Shown: positions 22,401 through 31,439 of the stretch, one piece after another | Layout of the letters: each line of letters starts with the position of its first letter | Numbering within the stretch: position 1 is the first letter of the stretch | Source: Siphonodentalium dalli | Lineage: Eukaryota > Mollusca > Scaphopoda > Gadilida > Siphonodentaliidae | Reading direction: 5' to 3' | DNA: 64,000 nt | Assembly: GCA_032622095.1 (NCBI GenBank) | Contig: CP136062.1 | Span: 133,935,282-133,999,281, forward strand | The notes under the pieces: generated by a model | Seen by the model: the letters and a program-made list of their open reading frames with translations, nothing else | What the model was told of the DNA's origin: nothing | Database searches by the model: none | Translations under genes and position numbers: made by a program

Positions 22401-25293
22401 TGTTGCTGTCAATCATGACAAATAATTAAGTGCAATTGACATACAAGTGACACTAATGACTATTATTATTATATAAATGTTACATGCATGATGCAATATT
22501 TTAAGGCCATGTAAAACTGGGATGTAAGTATTGTATATATACTTCATCTCTTTGTATATACCTATCTGTCTCAATATCCTGTTATGTAACATGGATCCGA
22601 GATTAAAGCATAATGCACAATTCAATCTGTTTATCCATCTAGTTATCAATACATTTAATTTCATCTCCCATTTGAATTGTTTTGCAATTCTCTGTTCCAA
22701 GAAAATGAAATGTCAACAACTTGCCCGCTTGCAATGAAACAGTTTATGTTTGCCATCATACCATTCTTTGATCTATGCATGCACCATCATCCAATTGACT
22801 GAATAACACATTATTTAAACAGCAATAATAATCGGGGTGGAGGAAATGTACAGCATAGCTCCATGGTTTAAAGGCCCACTTAATTTTCGAGTCACCGATT
22901 ATTATTTTTTATAGTGACTTGATATACAGTTTTAATCACAATCTATGCCATAAAATATGATTAAAATACTATAGTTCATCACAATTTGAAACATCTGTGT
23001 CTCAGAAGATGCCCATAGAGAAATAGAAAACATCTGAAATCATAGAAAGATTCTCCCCATTTTGGCTCCCAGAATGCAACAGAATTCAAACTAAAGATGA
23101 ATTTTCAATGATAGGGGAATAACTCTATCTTTAAGATATAGAGCTATACCCCTCCATTGAAATAATGTGCTTTTTACTACAATCTAAATGACAAAAACAT
23201 GTTGGTAACTCAACAAAAACAACATGTTTATTACACCGGATAAGGTGATAATACAATGTTTTGGAGCTTCCTCTTCCAAATGGTATATATTATGGCATAT
23301 ATTTTATATATGTGATCTGGGGGGTTCGAAAGTTAAGTGGGCCTTTAATTACTTCACAGGCAAATTAATAAGTCAACTATTTTTTTCTCACTTTTATCTT
23401 TCCAAAGCTATATTATAGTTAGAGGGGTTTTTCTCAAGATTTTCAATTGTTCTAGCAGTCTAACTGTGCCGATAATTCTTTCTTTCAGTGGAGCTGATGA
23501 CCTATTGCCCTTGCTGAGTTATGTGATAATCAGGAGCGGATGTCCTCAGCTGGTGGCTGAGAGTCAAGCCATGCTGGAATTCATTCATGAAGGGTACGTA
23601 CATTCTTCTGTCAATAATATTGAAAGAGGATCCACACAGCTTCAGCCATTAAATTGCTACAAAACTCAAAGCTTTTCAATGTGAGATGCTTGAGTTACAA
23701 ATTTAAAGCATAATGCAGTGACACAGTGAGTCATCAACCATTAACGAAAATAGGAAGTTATTGTGAGACGCAAGAATTAAACAAAATTATTTTTGGAAAT
23801 TCTTTTCAGCCCTGAGACTCTAAATTTTCCAAATTAAACCGGCTAAACCCCCAGTTTTCAACAGTTGAAGGTGTGTGAATATTTTATCAGTAATATATGG
23901 CCTCCTGTGATTAGTTGAAATCAGTTGTCAGAGTCCTAGCACAGACAAAATTTAATTTATTCATAGCAGCATGACAATTTTCCCCCCTAAAATATCCCAA
24001 CAAATGTAACTTTTCACAGTCATCTCAGTCTGTATTAATCAGAAACCATATGCCAATTGAAGGTTACTGATCCACTGTGTGTGAGTGTGAATTTCCCAGC
24101 TTGACAGATTGACTACTCTTCCTCTATCTTGCCAGCCATCGATCAAGATAGTTCTTGGCGAACATGAATTAGTTCCAAGCAATGTGTCTGCTATTGTACA
24201 TTTTGATGTAGTACACACGTGCACAAGGCAACCAATGGGTTGTGTGCTCAGAGAAATTTTATGCCTGAAACAACGACAGTTGGAAAATCCAGACTGGAAA
24301 TATATTGAGATTACATCGCCTTTCAACAATATTTTACCACTGACCGAGATGTATTTTTAAAACAAATATCATTAACAACAAAACATCAATCATAACATGG
24401 ACACTCCTGTAGCTTTCCACAATAACCTACCCGACCACGATGGTGACAACCTGTCATATCGGATCATTGACATTATCAATCGCGATCGAGAGAGCACATC
24501 GGGAAAACATATCCACAAAACATGTGAGATCCACTGGATTTTCACCCTCCAAAACACTGACCCCACAGGAAGGACTTTAGTCATTTCCCTTTATTCAACA
24601 ACAGCAAGATATACAATTATTGCATTGCTTCATGGTTGACATGAGGATTTATCAACATGTGGTGAATACATGTCATGTCTACATCGAGACAATGCAATAA
24701 CTGTTTTATTATATGACTTATTTATGTCATCAAAGTGATGAATATCTTCCACAAGTTAACCCACACAGACAAAAGTTTAAGTTGCAGTGACTGGCTTTCT
24801 CTTTAGATTTGAGCAATTTGATTGGATAGCATATAAAAACCCAGGAATCAAGCAGACCATTTGAAACATCACACAGTCTTCTTCATATTAACCTATCATT
24901 CATATTTATAGAAAAACAAAGTAGACATCACTATTACATGTAATTAAATTGTCTTGTATATGATTTACTTTTGGAGTTTTTAGGCTGTTTTTAGGAGGAA
25001 ATTAATTGTCATATAATAATTGAAATGAATGAAAACAATCATGATGTGTCTGTTTTTTATCTCTATCTGTGTGCAGTGCACCCATGTAATTAATATGAAT
25101 GTCACATGACTGAGAAGAGCCACATTATTTTCATTCATTATTCCAACTATTACTGGAATAATCTTAATGTGTGGGCAAGAATTTAATTCAAGTTACCATA
25201 TTTTGCAGGTATATAATGGGTGAAGAAGGATACTGCCTGACGTCACTACAAACAGCCCTGAGCTATCTAATATCTGTGAAAGACAATTGGTGA
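4367..25293 (+). CDS. VPS9D1: VPS9D1-like Rab5-family GEF, spliced, 3' eight exons
   Basis: Eight exons (4367-4454, 6429-6589, 9890-10704, 12913-13132, 18683-18885, 21991-22063, 23489-23593, 25209-25293) have GT-AG borders and compatible phases throughout (0,2,1,2,1,2,2), giving 582 residues to a TGA stop. The C-terminal part is a VPS9 domain. The core motifs [13 protein letters not shown] and [17 protein letters not shown] carry the conserved Asp, Pro, Tyr and Thr that in Rabex-5 contact Rab5. Known role of the family: nucleotide exchange on Rab5-type GTPases at early endosomes. The ending, with only about nine residues after the last domain helix, matches my recollection of VPS9D1 better than RIN, ANKRD27 or RABGEF1. 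The N-terminal MIT domain expected for VPS9D1 is not in the visible exons, so the gene is partial here. No promoter is visible. Family call is strong, orthology moderate. Confidence 0.82.
4500..4974. mobile_element. TTAA-flanked MITE (CCCTTTCTTTACT family), long copy
   Basis: TTAACCCTTTCTTTACT at the left and AGTAAAGAAAGGGTTAA at the right, 475 bp. About 200 bp of extra sequence sits inside compared with other copies. It starts 46 bases after the exon a donor. Confidence 0.78.
5775..6009. mobile_element. TTAA-flanked MITE with two AT-rich hairpins, copy 1
   Basis: TTAA-CCCTTTCATGACTGG at the left and CCAGTCATGGAAGGGTT at the right. Inside are hairpins built on CATTCTCTTATATAT. TTAA target and CCC terminus fit piggyBac-type elements. 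Confidence 0.78.
6429..6589 (+). CDS. VPS9D1: VPS9D1-like exon b
   Basis: Acceptor TTTAATTCAG, donor GTAAAT. Reads [16 protein letters not shown]... to ...[12 protein letters not shown] plus AG, phase 0 to 2. Two other upstream AGs would hit stops (TAA), which fixes this acceptor. Charged helical segment with many Glu and Lys. The last 41 bases and the donor are the founder of the adjoining 64-bp minisatellite. Confidence 0.78.
6549..7900 (+). repeat. 64-bp minisatellite derived from exon b and its splice donor
   Basis: About 21 units of 64 bp. The first unit is the last 41 bases of exon b plus about 23 bases of intron; later units repeat exon end, CAG-GT(A/G)AAT donor and intron start. Variants include a five-to-six base longer form with GAAGGATTGGAG and a form lacking CCTC. 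Located entirely in intron b. Confidence 0.93.
8101..8270. mobile_element. Palindromic TA-flanked MITE, copy 2
   Basis: Same family as copy 1, with a shorter centre; TA-CAGTAATGCCC ... GGGCATTACTG-TA. Confidence 0.85.
8480..8880 (-). repeat. Fragment of the ~180-bp repeat family of 55.5-56.3 kb
   Basis: TTTGTTTATCTGGATATG and TTTTTTTGTCCGTCC are complements of the AACATTTCCAGATAAACAAA and GGACGGACCAAAAA blocks of the array near 56 kb. Confidence 0.6.
8881..9889. other. Intron b, no further feature
   Basis: Plain AT-rich intron up to the exon c acceptor; no repeat recognised. Confidence 0.5.
9890..10704 (+). CDS. VPS9D1: VPS9D1-like exon c, long acidic linker
   Basis: Acceptor TTTCATCAG, donor GTAATT, 815 bases, phase 2 to 1. 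The first ~55 residues ([20 protein letters not shown]...) look ordered. The remaining ~215 are acidic, rich in Ser, Asp, Glu and Thr and probably disordered. The linker contains an imperfect internal duplication: [16 protein letters not shown]... and [15 protein letters not shown]..., each ending VKGEKLT. If the intron were retained, the frame would stop at 10725-10727, inside the TTAA that starts a MITE. A single exon this large beside exons of 73-220 bases is notable. Confidence 0.78.
10724..10972. mobile_element. TTAA-flanked MITE with two hairpins, copy 2
   Basis: Same family as the element at 5775, TTAACCGTTCCATGACTGG to AAAAGGGTTAA. It begins 20 bases after the exon c donor and shares its right TTAA with the next element. 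Confidence 0.8.
10969..11221. mobile_element. TTAA-flanked MITE (CCCTTTCTTTACT family)
   Basis: TTAACCCTTTCTTAACTAAA to GTAAAGAAAGTGTTAA, joined head-on to the preceding MITE through one shared TTAA. Confidence 0.8.
11267..11454. mobile_element. Palindromic TA-flanked MITE, copy 3
   Basis: Same family; TA-CAGTAATGCTC ... GAGCATTACTG-TA, arms 75-85 bases. Confidence 0.85.
11455..12590. other. Intron c, no feature
   Basis: AT-rich; nothing recognised. Confidence 0.45.
12590..12830 (+). repeat. 3' end fragment of GCTCAACTTT repeat family
   Basis: Carries GCCATTTTACTCTTTGCATG, TTCATATGGCTCTTCATG and the family end CTACAGTGTAATTGACACTT at about 12778. It stops about 100 bases before exon d. Confidence 0.6.
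12913..13132 (+). CDS. VPS9D1: VPS9D1-like exon d, start of VPS9 helical bundle
   Basis: Phase demands the acceptor CGCTATTCCAG before 12913. The acceptor 30 bases upstream (ATTATACAG) would leave the wrong phase with exon c. Reads [18 protein letters not shown]... to ...[13 protein letters not shown] plus AG, then donor GTGAGT. The segment [14 protein letters not shown] resembles the region just before the VPS9 core in family members. Confidence 0.8.
13390..13635 (+). repeat. Interspersed repeat, paired in inverse with 17041-17410
   Basis: Segments such as AAAGATATCTTGGACACTGA, TTAAGAAAAAATCAGACCG-like and TACCTACAG blocks reappear in reverse order and strand at 17041-17410, placing two inverted copies 3.6 kb apart in intron d. 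Confidence 0.55.
13640..15500 (+). repeat. Array of ~160-bp units in intron d
   Basis: Starts TTTTTAGCTCAACTTT (13612) and ends CTACAGTGTCATTGACAC (15470). About ten units each contain ACATGGCCGCCAGC and CATCTTGGATTT. Units alternate between two tails, ATTCAATCCATTAGCACGGG and TTACTCTTTGTATGACTAAA, so the basic block is a ~320-bp dimer in the left half. Confidence 0.85.
15690..16950 (+). other. GC-richer block, possible degenerate coding remnant
   Basis: Base composition shifts to about half GC with several overlapping open frames on both strands, Ser/Pro/Ala-rich in one ([20 protein letters not shown]). It resembles a decayed retroelement gag region, but no zinc knuckle or other diagnostic motif is visible. 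Two near-identical CAGAAATCACTGCTGCTA-like pieces lie at about 16573 and 16608. Confidence 0.3.
17041..17410 (-). repeat. Interspersed repeat, inverse partner of 13390-13635
   Basis: Begins ATAGTTCAGTGTCCAAGATA; includes ACTGAACTCATAGGGTCCTC, also seen after 2260 as CATAGGGCCCTCCCA. Confidence 0.55.
17411..18682. other. Intron d distal part, no firm feature
   Basis: A minus-strand open frame 18518-18270 ([17 protein letters not shown]...) has no recognisable family. Otherwise AT-rich intron. Confidence 0.35.
18683..18885 (+). CDS. VPS9D1: VPS9D1-like exon e
   Basis: Acceptor ATATTTTTTCAG, donor GTACGT, phase 2 to 1. Reads [19 protein letters not shown]... to ...[12 protein letters not shown]. 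The pattern of a Thr/Pro-rich loop followed by an Ala/Asn helix ([16 protein letters not shown]) is that of the region linking the helical bundle to the VPS9 catalytic core. Confidence 0.8.
19075..20125. mobile_element. Possible uncharacterised element with CGAATC-rich ends
   Basis: GAATCAGAAATTCGG and GAATCCGAATCGAATCGG at the left, and CCGAATTGG, CGATTCGG and AATCGAATCTTCGAA at the right, give inverted similarity over ~80 bases, 1 kb apart. No TSD was found and no transposase read. Confidence 0.35.
20330..20498. mobile_element. Palindromic TA-flanked MITE, copy 4
   Basis: Same family; TA-CAGTAATGCTC ... GAGCATTACTG-TA; left arm lacks about 20 bases present in the right arm. Confidence 0.85.
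20499..21204. other. Intron e, no feature
   Basis: Nothing recognised. Confidence 0.4.
21205..21984 (+). repeat. GCTCAACTTT repeat family copy abutting exon f
   Basis: Starts TTTTTAGCTCAACTTTTTGG, holds ATGGGAGCC and GGCCTCCAGC-type units, and ends GAGCTACAGTGTAATTGACA CTTTCATTTT, about 6 bases from the exon f acceptor. Confidence 0.75.
21991..22063 (+). CDS. VPS9D1: VPS9D1-like exon f
   Basis: A 73-base exon with acceptor TTTTATTTCAG and donor GTGAGC, phase 1 to 2. Reads [17 protein letters not shown]... to ...ESLPA. The acceptor lies about 6 bases past the 3' end of an interspersed repeat that ends at about 21984, so the pyrimidine-rich stretch before the exon is partly repeat-derived. 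Confidence 0.8.
22064..22867. other. Intron f, simple repeats only
   Basis: Two short GTT/TTG trinucleotide tracts at about 22287-22304 and 22393-22407; otherwise nothing. Confidence 0.45.
22868..23348. mobile_element. TTAA-flanked MITE (AGGCCCACTTAATTTTCG family), copy 1
   Basis: TTAAAGGCCCACTTAATTTT at the left and AAGTTAAGTGGGCCTTTAA at the right, with an internal hairpin around GGGGAATAACTCTAT. Lies in intron f. Confidence 0.8.
23489..23593 (+). CDS. VPS9D1: VPS9D1-like exon g, VPS9 core
   Basis: Acceptor TCTTTCTTTCAG, donor GTACGT, phase 2 to 2. Encodes [18 protein letters not shown]... to ...MLEFIHEG. The ADDLLP stretch holds the catalytic-site Asp and Pro of VPS9 exchange factors. 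This and the next exon are the best evidence for the family. Confidence 0.88.
23594..24396. other. Intron g, no firm feature
   Basis: Overlapping 80-95 codon frames on both strands at 24039-24360 have no recognisable motif. Confidence 0.35.
24397..24639 (+). pseudogene. Possible Penelope-type GIY-YIG nuclease C-terminal fragment
   Basis: Reads [20 protein letters not shown], then ...[20 protein letters not shown] and [12 protein letters not shown]. The order 'VA-H-N-LPDH ... I..I.RD..S..KH..KT.E.HWI..L....P.G' is that of the C-terminal part of the GIY-YIG domain of Penelope-like retroelements. The GIY-YIG core and reverse transcriptase were not seen upstream, so this is a short fragment in intron g. 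Confidence 0.42.
24640..25208. other. Intron g distal part, no feature
   Basis: Nothing recognised up to the terminal exon acceptor. Confidence 0.4.
25209..25293 (+). CDS. VPS9D1: VPS9D1-like terminal exon h
   Basis: Acceptor TATTTTGCAG. Encodes [20 protein letters not shown], then eight residues and TGA (25291-25293). The Tyr and Thr of GYCLTS match the conserved VPS9 contact residues. No clear AATAAA follows closely; the nearest candidate seen is within the palindromic element near 25794. Confidence 0.87.
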
Positions 25294-25409
25294 ATGTTTT
25301 CACAACAAACAAATATTTATTGTTCTGTTATCTGTTAATTAACCGTGGTGAATATTTATCACCTGACCTTGCTACAAACAATCTTTAATGTTCTATTATC
25401 TGCTAATTA

Positions 25410-25840
25410 TTAAAGGTACTCAATCCGATCAGAGGGTCCTATATTACTATTTCTTTGGCTTCGGGGGTAAAAAATATTTGATTCGAGTCGAGGAACCCAC
25501 ACATCAAAGCTCAGCGTGATCAGATATTGATTTTTGAAATTCGTTAATTTCTCGAGATCTGGGACACTAATTTAGTCTACCTCATGCTCAAACAGACAAT
25601 TAATAACTAACCACTTGATTTTAGAGTTATCCATCTTACACCTGCAATTTGTCTGTTTGAGCATGAGGCAGACTAAATTAGTGTCCCAGATCTCGAGAAA
25701 TTAACGAATTTCAAAAATTGATATCTGATCACTCTGAGCTTTGATATGTGGGTTCCTCGACTCGTATCAAATATTTTTTGCCCCCGAAGCCAAATAAATA
25801 GTAATATAGGACCCTCTGATCGGATTGAGTACCTTCAATG
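25410..25840. mobile_element. Long palindromic TTAA element, copy 1
   Basis: Arms of about 185 bases: TTAA-AGGTACTCAATCCGATC to GATCGGATTGAGTACCT-TCAA, with a ~60-base centre. Begins 117 bases after the VPS9D1 stop codon, so it may lie in the 3' UTR. Confidence 0.82.
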
Positions 25841-25942
25841 GTCAATGTTTAGAGCCTGTTGCTGAAACAAATAGCGTTGGAGTGTACTATTGTTATTTAT
25901 ACTAGAGATGATTGGCAAATATCAAGATACCTGCCCGACGTC

Positions 25943-26192
25943 TTAACCCTTCCATGAGTGGAGCTTCCTGAAATTTTGTGAAAGCCCTGTGCCAATACAT
26001 TCTCTTATATATGCGAGACTCCCTTAGGGAGCCTCGCATATACAAGAGAATGCATTGGCCTAACAATATTTACTGTGACCTTGTAAGCCAGTGCTTTCTC
26101 TTATATATGCGAAGCTCCCTATGGGAGAATCGCATATATAAGAGAATGCACTGGCACATGGTCCAGTGCAGATCAAATTATGAAAGTGTTAA
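25943..26192. mobile_element. TTAA-flanked MITE with two hairpins, copy 3
   Basis: TTAACCCTTCCATGAGTGG to GAAAGTGTTAA; both internal CATTCTCTTATAT hairpins kept. Confidence 0.8.
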
Positions 26193-26856
26193 TCATCTAA
26201 TATATGTGAAAAATGAAGAATGGTGAACATTTGATATTATCTTTAAAATATATAATAAGCATTGCCTGCTTTGTCTTTGTGCGTTTCTGTCCATAAAAGT
26301 CTGGAGCTCTTTAACTCAGTCATCATAAGCCAGATTTGATTGATCTTTGGTATGTTCATGAACCACCAAGAATGTCCACCATCAACGATATCCACATGGA
26401 AGGGGTTTCATTCATTCATTGTTTTGCAGAGTTTTCATGTATTGAAAAATGCATGAATTCCAACTTTGGATCTCTGTACCTGAGTCATTGTAGTTCATAT
26501 TTGAATATTTACATATCCGGTCTGTATTACACCAAATCATTTTCAGTGATTGGTCAATTGCCAATTGAGTCTGACATCTGTTTCATATCCCAATAATATA
26601 GGCCATAACATGAACACAACATCAGTAATTTTTCACCTAATCACAAAAAGCTGTCAGCAGAATAATTCAGCTGAATTGCGTCTGACGCCATTTATTTATA
26701 TCGATCATGTAATCATTGCTAAGTGCTTGAAAATCTTATATTGGGCTGACTTAAAGTGCTCATGGGTTAGTCTCAAATTCTTGGCAGATGTTATGAAAGA
26801 TAAGAATACATTCAGCTTTTTTATGGGAATAAATCATCAAAAAACTATATAAATAT
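26193..26856. other. No firm feature
   Basis: Some text resembles generic invertebrate repeats (TTTCTGTCCATAAAAG, GATCTTTGGTATG). No gene seen. Confidence 0.35.
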
Positions 26857-26978
26857 AAGAAATGAATGTAGTGGGTGTGTGTTTTATTGAGGGATAAGCC
26901 GCTGTGGTCATTAGTGTGCCCCAACTACCACAGTGCCATATCCCTCAATAACACACACGCCCACGGCATACATTTCTT
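26857..26978. repeat. 122-base long hairpin
   Basis: AAGAAATG...GGGTGTGTGTT, TATTGAGGGATA and GCTGTGGT pair with ACCACAGT, TATCCCTCAATA, AACACACACGCCC and CATTTCTT around a ~20-base loop. No TSD is obvious. Confidence 0.7.
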
Positions 26979-27194
26979 AATTGGTCTTTAGTATTCTTAT
27001 GAGGCAGCATATGGATGGGAAACAATTTTTGTATAAAACATTCCATTTTTACATTGATCTTTTGAAGCTATGGCCCTTGGAAGTGATAAATATACCGGTC
27101 CAGGGTTTCTCCGTCATCTTAGATCAGATGTGAATAATATTTCATATCCCACAATGGGATTTTGTCCCAGTCATGTTTTCTAGAATTATGGCAC

Positions 27195-27458
27195 TTAACC
27201 CCTTTCTTTATTAAATGGATTATCCCAATTAGTCATAAAAGTATTCACTGGATTGATCTATTATTCATCTGGAGGGATTTTCAGGAAGAATAAGCACACA
27301 ACAGATAATAAAAGTCCAGAAGGAATCCTATTCATTGCTGGGATATGTTCAGATAATAAGTTCAACAAACGACCTATGGTCATTTGTTGAAGTTATTATC
27401 TGAACATTTCATAAGGGATAACTATTCATCAATGAGTATTTAGTATTTAAAAGGTTAA
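27195..27458. mobile_element. TTAA-flanked MITE (CCCTTTCTTTACT family)
   Basis: TTAACCCCTTTCTTTATTAA to AAAAGGTTAA, with the internal inverted TTATTATCTGAACATTTC segment of the family. Confidence 0.75.
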
Positions 27459-27653
27459 AGATATAGGCGGCCTTTGTGGTGAGTATAGCTCACATTTGCT
27501 AAAATCTCCATAAACAGAAAGAATATTATATAATAGACAGATGTTGTTCTTACACCAATCATAAATATTGCATACGTTACATGTTATTGTCAAGTTTGTA
27601 TGCTTTGTTATGTAAACAAACATCAAAAACATTACAGAACCATTTGTTTATAG

Positions 27654-27768
27654 ACAAACACTGGAACTACCAGATCGTCCTATGAAAATGTTCCGTTGCG
27701 CTGTGGAAGGCGAAGATAAAATTATTGGTGCCATGCATTTAAATCACACCAAATATTATTTTAATTGA
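27654..27768 (+). CDS. Weak terminal-exon candidate
   Basis: After TTTGTTTATAG there is an open frame QTLELPDRPMKMFRCAVEGE, then DKIIGAMHLNHTKYYFN and TGA. Its phase does not match the end of VPS9D1 exon h (joining would create TGA at once), so it is not a further exon of that gene. It may be chance. Confidence 0.15.
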
Positions 27769-28690
27769 CCCATTCTACCGGCTGTCAGTTCAAAATCCAA
27801 CTAATCCACATTACTTCATGATTGGGAAATGATCAGACAGAAAACGTGTACATAATATAATTGTTCTTGCAAAGAGATGAATATATTTCAATCCAGTTAG
27901 TTTTTTCTCCTAACCTATATATGGTAAGAGATACCAAATGAGGAATTTACTATGATAGTATTGTGAGTTGTAAGTTGTAGTCGCACCAAATTAGTGGTTT
28001 TACAACCGACGTATAATGCGCGTGATATCATAAGGAAATGATGCAATATCGTGATGCTGCTTATAAACAATTCACTGCACTTTTTGCGAGAACCTAGAAC
28101 AACACTCGACCTGCATTTTCTCTGACACAAAGCATGTTTTGTGAATAACATCGCATTCATATCATCATTATGCTATACTATTAGTATATTCTTGAGGAAA
28201 TTATCATAATTTGGTAAATGTTATTTCTAAATTATAACCTACAACGAAGACCGCCTTACCCTTAAGATTGGTGAATGATTTTTGTTTTAGATGTATGCAC
28301 ATATATAGCAACTTCTAATCTTTAATACTTAGGTCAAATTAAGACATTCTTTCAAATTAAGCCTCATCAGAAGATAAATACTCCTCATTCCTCTGTGAAA
28401 AGTAATCTTTGCGGGTGTGGGGAGGGTTGTATGTAATGGTGCGGGGGTGTGGGGAGGGTTTTATGTAATGGTGCGGCTCACTTGTTTTATGATAGTCTTC
28501 AGAATTATTTCAAATAATGCCATTTGTAATTTGATAATTATCATCCTGTAGATATACTTGTATAATCTCTGCCATATGTTCCCTTTGAAATTACTTTGCA
28601 AAGACTACAGGTAGTTGGATTTGAGATTATATTTTATTCCAAAATTTAACCACACTCTATTTGAAAAATTGGAAATGGAAAACATGATTT
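27769..28690. other. No feature except a short duplication
   Basis: GTGTGGGGAGGGTT and TATGTAATGGTGCGG are repeated in tandem at 28416-28475. Confidence 0.4.
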
Positions 28691-28699
28691 ACAGGTTCC

Positions 28700-31070
28700 T
28701 ATATATAGCACTAGCAGGTTAGCCCGCCACTGGCGGCGTTGGTCAGAAACATGACAACGAGTTAATTGTGCCTTTTTAATCAAGAGAAATTATGGTACCC
28801 GTCCCTAAAAGATTTAAGGTACATCGGGCAGAAAGAACTGACCCGATGAAAAATTGTTGAGCCCGACGTTGTCCGGGCTATTCAAAAACCAAATTTCAAG
28901 TCGATAGCTCCACCCGTTTCCGAGATCTGGTCTGCGCATGCGCGAAGCTGGCATCGCGCGGGCTCGGCGACCCGATGGCAAGATACATTCACATACCAAA
29001 TTTCAAGTCGATAGCTCCACCCGTTTCCGAGATCTCGTCTGCGCATGCGCTGCACGGGCGTCGCACGGGCTTGCCAATACGACAACGACGACCACCTGGT
29101 CAAACTACACTCACGTACCAAGTTTCGTCCCGATCGGTCGAGGTGTTGGTATCTGATGCAAAAGACGAAATTGTGAGTGTTGGTTTATAACCGGGATTTC
29201 TGAGAAGCATTATGCCTATATCCACACTAACTACCCCCCCCCCCCCCCCCCCTAAGCCCTGACCTAAGTGTCATACATATGGCATCCAATAAATCTCCCC
29301 GCATAGGAAACACTCAAAAGTATTGTTCCTGTATATCTCTCTGCAGATGCTAATAACGTTGAATGGTAAACAGACGCTCTTTATAGCGATGCGTCAAAAA
29401 CGCTCATTAAATTATCACTTGATTAACCACCGCAGTGCCGTTTTTTGTGATTGGGAGTGGTGAAAGGGTGCTCAGAGCTTCTCCAAAACGCGACAACTAT
29501 GGTGTCCGTGGGATTTTACCCTTATATCCGACCAGCCTTTTTCGATTCTATGAAGTACACATATACACACACATATATATACGGAAGTCTCAAAATATAT
29601 AGTAGACTAGCAGGTTAGCCTGCCACCGGCGGCGTTTGTCCGAAACATGACATTTTATGACATGTTTATTTTTTAATATTAATTTAATGTTTTTTAAATG
29701 TAATATATTTTTTTTCTGAATTTTTTCCGAAACATGACATTTTATGACATGTTTATTTTTTAATATTAATTTAATGTTTTTTAAATGTAATATATTTTTT
29801 TTCTGAATTTTTTAATTTTTTGTTTCTGGCGGAAACATTTACCCGATGAAATCCCCCCTTCCTAGGAACGATATTGGGTTTTTCAATATTTTACCCGATT
29901 TGACCTTGAATTGATCATTTTCAAGGTCAAGGTCATGTCGGGGTCACAATATATAATATGTGGGTACCCGTTTGAAGGTTAAGACTGACCCGATGAAAAA
30001 TTCCCCCGTTCCTAGGAACGACAGACATAAGAATGTTTCACACAATGCGACGTCGACGATCCCCGTGTGTTTTTACACTTATATACAAAGTTTGAGCTCA
30101 CCTAGGGCGGAAAAACTTACCCGATCCGTGTTCTTAGGAACACAACACGCTCCGCGTTCTTAGGAACACAACACGCTCATGTCTATACACGCCCAGACCC
30201 AGAAGAGGTATGATTTTATTTAACCTGCACGTGTCCATTGAGCAGCCCCTGACAGAGGTTGTCCACCCTTACGAGATGGTCAATAGTCCCCGCAAAGTTA
30301 ATCCCGTCGCGAACCCCATCCTTGCAAAGAGCGGACAGTCAATTAATCCCGTCGTGAACGCCATCACCAACGCGACGTAATTTTGTTTGGTATCATGTGT
30401 TGCATTCTAAAAATAGGAAAGCACTTGTTCCCGTATACGTTTGCATAAATACGAAATTGTGAGTGTTGGTTTGTAACCGGGATTTCTGAGAAGCATTATG
30501 CCTATAACAACCCCCCCCTAAGCCCTGACCTAAGTGTCATACATACTATAACAATGATGTTGTAAGAGTACTATGGCATCCAATAAATCTCCCCGCATAG
30601 GAAACCACTCAATGTTCCCGTATATCTCTCTGCAGATGCTAATAACGTTGAATGGTAAACAGACGCTCTTTATAGCGATGCGTCAAAAACAAACGCTCAT
30701 TAAATAATCACTTGATTAACCCACGCCGTGCCTTTGCAGTGATTTGGGAGTGGATAAAGGGTGCTCAGAGCTTCTCCAAAACACGACAACTACGGTGTTC
30801 GTGGGTTTTTACACTTATATACGAAATTTGAGCTCGATGGGTGCAGTCGTTTTAGAAGGTGACCCGACTTCGTCCGGGCTATTCAAAAACCAAATTTCAA
30901 GTCGATAGCTCCACCCGTTTCCGAGATCTGGTCTGCGCATGCGCGAAGCTGGCGTCGCACGGGCTCGGCGACCCGATAAAATTCGTATCCGGGGCAAGAT
31001 ACATTCACATACCAAATTTCAAGTCGATAGCTCCACCTGTTTCCGAGATATATATATTGCCCAATGTCAT
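28700..31070 (+). repeat. Composite interspersed repeat with two long duplicated blocks
   Basis: Begins CACTAGCAGGTTAGCCCGCC. The unit AAATTTCAAGTCGATAGCTC occurs four times (28890, 28999, 30894, 31014). A ~390-base block with GTTGGTTTATAACCGGGATT at 29177 recurs at 30464, about 1.29 kb later. An 88-base block with ACATGACATTTTATGACATG is doubled at about 29643 and 29731, and CGTTCTTAGGAACACAACAC is doubled near 30150. No coding region. Confidence 0.75.
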
Positions 31071-31439
31071 TTGCGGATACCTCGGCCGGTGACGAGTTAA
31101 CGCGACATCGGCCGATTAAGAGTTAAACGCGATCACGTCACGATCTGTTGACGGCGTAATATATTTACGGAATGTTTTTCGATGAGCGAAGCATGGTCCT
31201 GCGTTCTTCCCGATAATTAAGGTAGAAACTTTAAACGTACACAGGCGTGTGATACATCATTGGAAAGAGGAAGCGCCACAGATTCTAACCGTGCAAATTA
31301 TATGACTGGCAATTTATTCTTCGCGCTATATCGAATCGATTTGTGAGCACCGAACTGATATATATTAGCGCAAAACGGCATAAAAACAGATTTGACCTCG
31401 GCACGTGAAAAGTTGACCTCGGATCTGAAAATTAATATG

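Noticed and set aside
27654-27768. Extra VPS9D1 terminal exon
   Set aside because: Phase joining creates an immediate stop, and exon h already ends where the family ends.
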